5,440 nt of DNA from positions 1 to 5,440 of the forward strand of contig SKHL01000153.1 of the NCBI GenBank assembly GCA_007116995.1. The letters run 5' to 3'. The translations under genes and the position numbers were made by a program. Of the stretch, positions 4,929 to 5,440 are shown in pieces. The notes beneath the pieces are model-generated. The model saw only the letters and a program-made list of their open reading frames with translations, was not told where the DNA came from and did not search any database. Source of the stretch: Limnochordia bacterium. GTDB lineage: Bacteria > Bacillota > Limnochordia > Darwinibacteriales > DTU012. Numbering within the stretch: the stretch's first letter is position 1; every line of letters starts with the position of its first letter.

Positions 4929-5440
4929 CTAACAACGATCACTTAGATATTTGGCATATCCTAACGGGGGCCCTATACAGGACTTATCGGCAGGTTTGCT
5001 ATTAACCTCAAATAGCCAAAGATTGCCATCTTGATCTACCCCGACATCTAAGCCTAAGTCCCCTAGTCTACCAAAAGATGCTTCCATAGCGATAGCAATT
5101 TCTATTGATAGCTGTGCCAGTGTATCCCAGGTTAAACCGGTGTAAGGAAGATTTTGGCCAAACTCAATAATGCTTAGCTTTCCACCAGAGCTCATGTTGG
5201 TAACTGCGGCTCCTGTTGGTGCAATCCGCAGAGCTACATTGGGTACATACCAATGGCCTTGATCATCTTTTTGGGTTATAATTCGCAGGTCACTTAAACA
5301 CCCATTCACAGTAGCCAAGGAAATACCCTGCTGGATAATGGCATTTGAACCTAGTTGACCTTCAAGGTAATGATATAACTGATCTTTCCGGGAGAACTTG
5401 CGGGTACGAATAGTCTTGCCGCCATGAACACTGACATAGG
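4929..5440 (-). CDS. YheC/YheD-family ATP-grasp protein, C-terminal part (partial)
   Basis: The frame stays open from the right edge to TAG at 4929-4931, giving the last 169 residues; the start lies beyond the window. An in-frame TTG at 5316-5318 is internal, because the 40 codons before it continue the conserved family sequence (IIQQGISLA just ahead of TVNGCLSDLRI). Family features follow: DLRIITQKDDQGHWYVPN, RIAPTGAAVTNMSSGG, a long helix LAQLSIEIAIAMEASFG, then LGLDVGVDQDGNLWLFEVN with the metal ligands D, E and N, and SKPADKS. YheC and YheD of Bacillus subtilis are endospore coat-associated ATP-grasp proteins whose chemistry is not established to my knowledge, so a role in spore-envelope assembly is likely for an organism carrying this gene. 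It converges on the RimK-like gene across an intergenic palindrome. Only the C-terminal half of the ATP-grasp core is seen, so intactness cannot be judged. Confidence 0.9.
   Translation of the reverse strand, partial: YVSVHGGKTIRTRKFSRKDQLYHYLEGQLGSNAIIQQGISLATVNGCLSDLRIITQKDDQGHWYVPNVALRIAPTGAAVTNMSSGGKLSIIEFGQNLPYTGLTWDTLAQLSIEIAIAMEASFGRLGDLGLDVGVDQDGNLWLFEVNSKPADKSCIGPPLGYAKYLSDRC

Noticed and set aside
4684..4935. - strand frame over the end of the RimK-like gene and the terminator
   Set aside because: It is antisense to the metal-binding motifs of the ATP-grasp core and runs through the palindromic terminator.
5316..5318. TTG as the start of a 129-residue protein
   Set aside because: The 40 codons before it are open and match the YheC/YheD family, so the gene continues past the window edge.

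Overview
The window looks like chromosomal DNA of an endospore-forming, probably anaerobic member of the Firmicutes (Clostridia, Peptococcaceae-like). This is inferred from moderately A+T-rich sequence, strong AGGAGG-type ribosome binding sites, frequent GTG/TTG starts, a YheC/YheD-type ATP-grasp gene (a family tied to endospore coats) and an exported tandem cytochrome b5-domain protein of a kind common in such bacteria. The species cannot be fixed from the sequence.

Left third, + strand (1-1566): the last 23 codons of a gene that began outside the window; a small three-helix DUF5658-like membrane protein (172-477); a 64-residue two-helix membrane protein with intramembrane histidines spaced as in b-type cytochromes (647-841); and a membrane-anchored protein with two tandem cytochrome b5-like haem domains (1018-1566). 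Gaps of about 170-180 bp and separate promoter-like elements suggest individual transcription units. The last two genes share a haem/electron-transfer theme.

Middle, - strand (1655-3247): one antiporter-like, proton-translocating subunit of the NuoL/NuoM/NuoN-MrpD superfamily, with no other complex I, Mrp or hydrogenase subunit beside it. Its true start is probably a TTG at 3247, because a sigma-A-like promoter (3307-3279) and a good Shine-Dalgarno sequence lie inside the longer reading frame that opens at 3307. A 10-bp-arm inverted repeat (3340-3363) sits upstream of that promoter.

Right third: 3364-3640 has no intact gene. A dam-type (D12 class) adenine methyltransferase follows (3641-3999), reduced to a pseudogene by at least two internal deletions, frame changes and stops. 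Next come two ATP-grasp ligase genes facing each other: a RimK-like protein (4005-4898, +) and the C-terminal part of a YheC/YheD-family protein (4929-5440, -, continuing past the edge). A perfect 24-nt palindrome between them probably terminates both.

No CRISPR array, tRNA, rRNA, transposase or recognisable riboswitch was seen. The best leads for something new are the small-haem-protein neighbourhood with the orphan antiporter-like subunit, the convergent ATP-grasp pair, and the unassigned 3340-3363 operator-like repeat.
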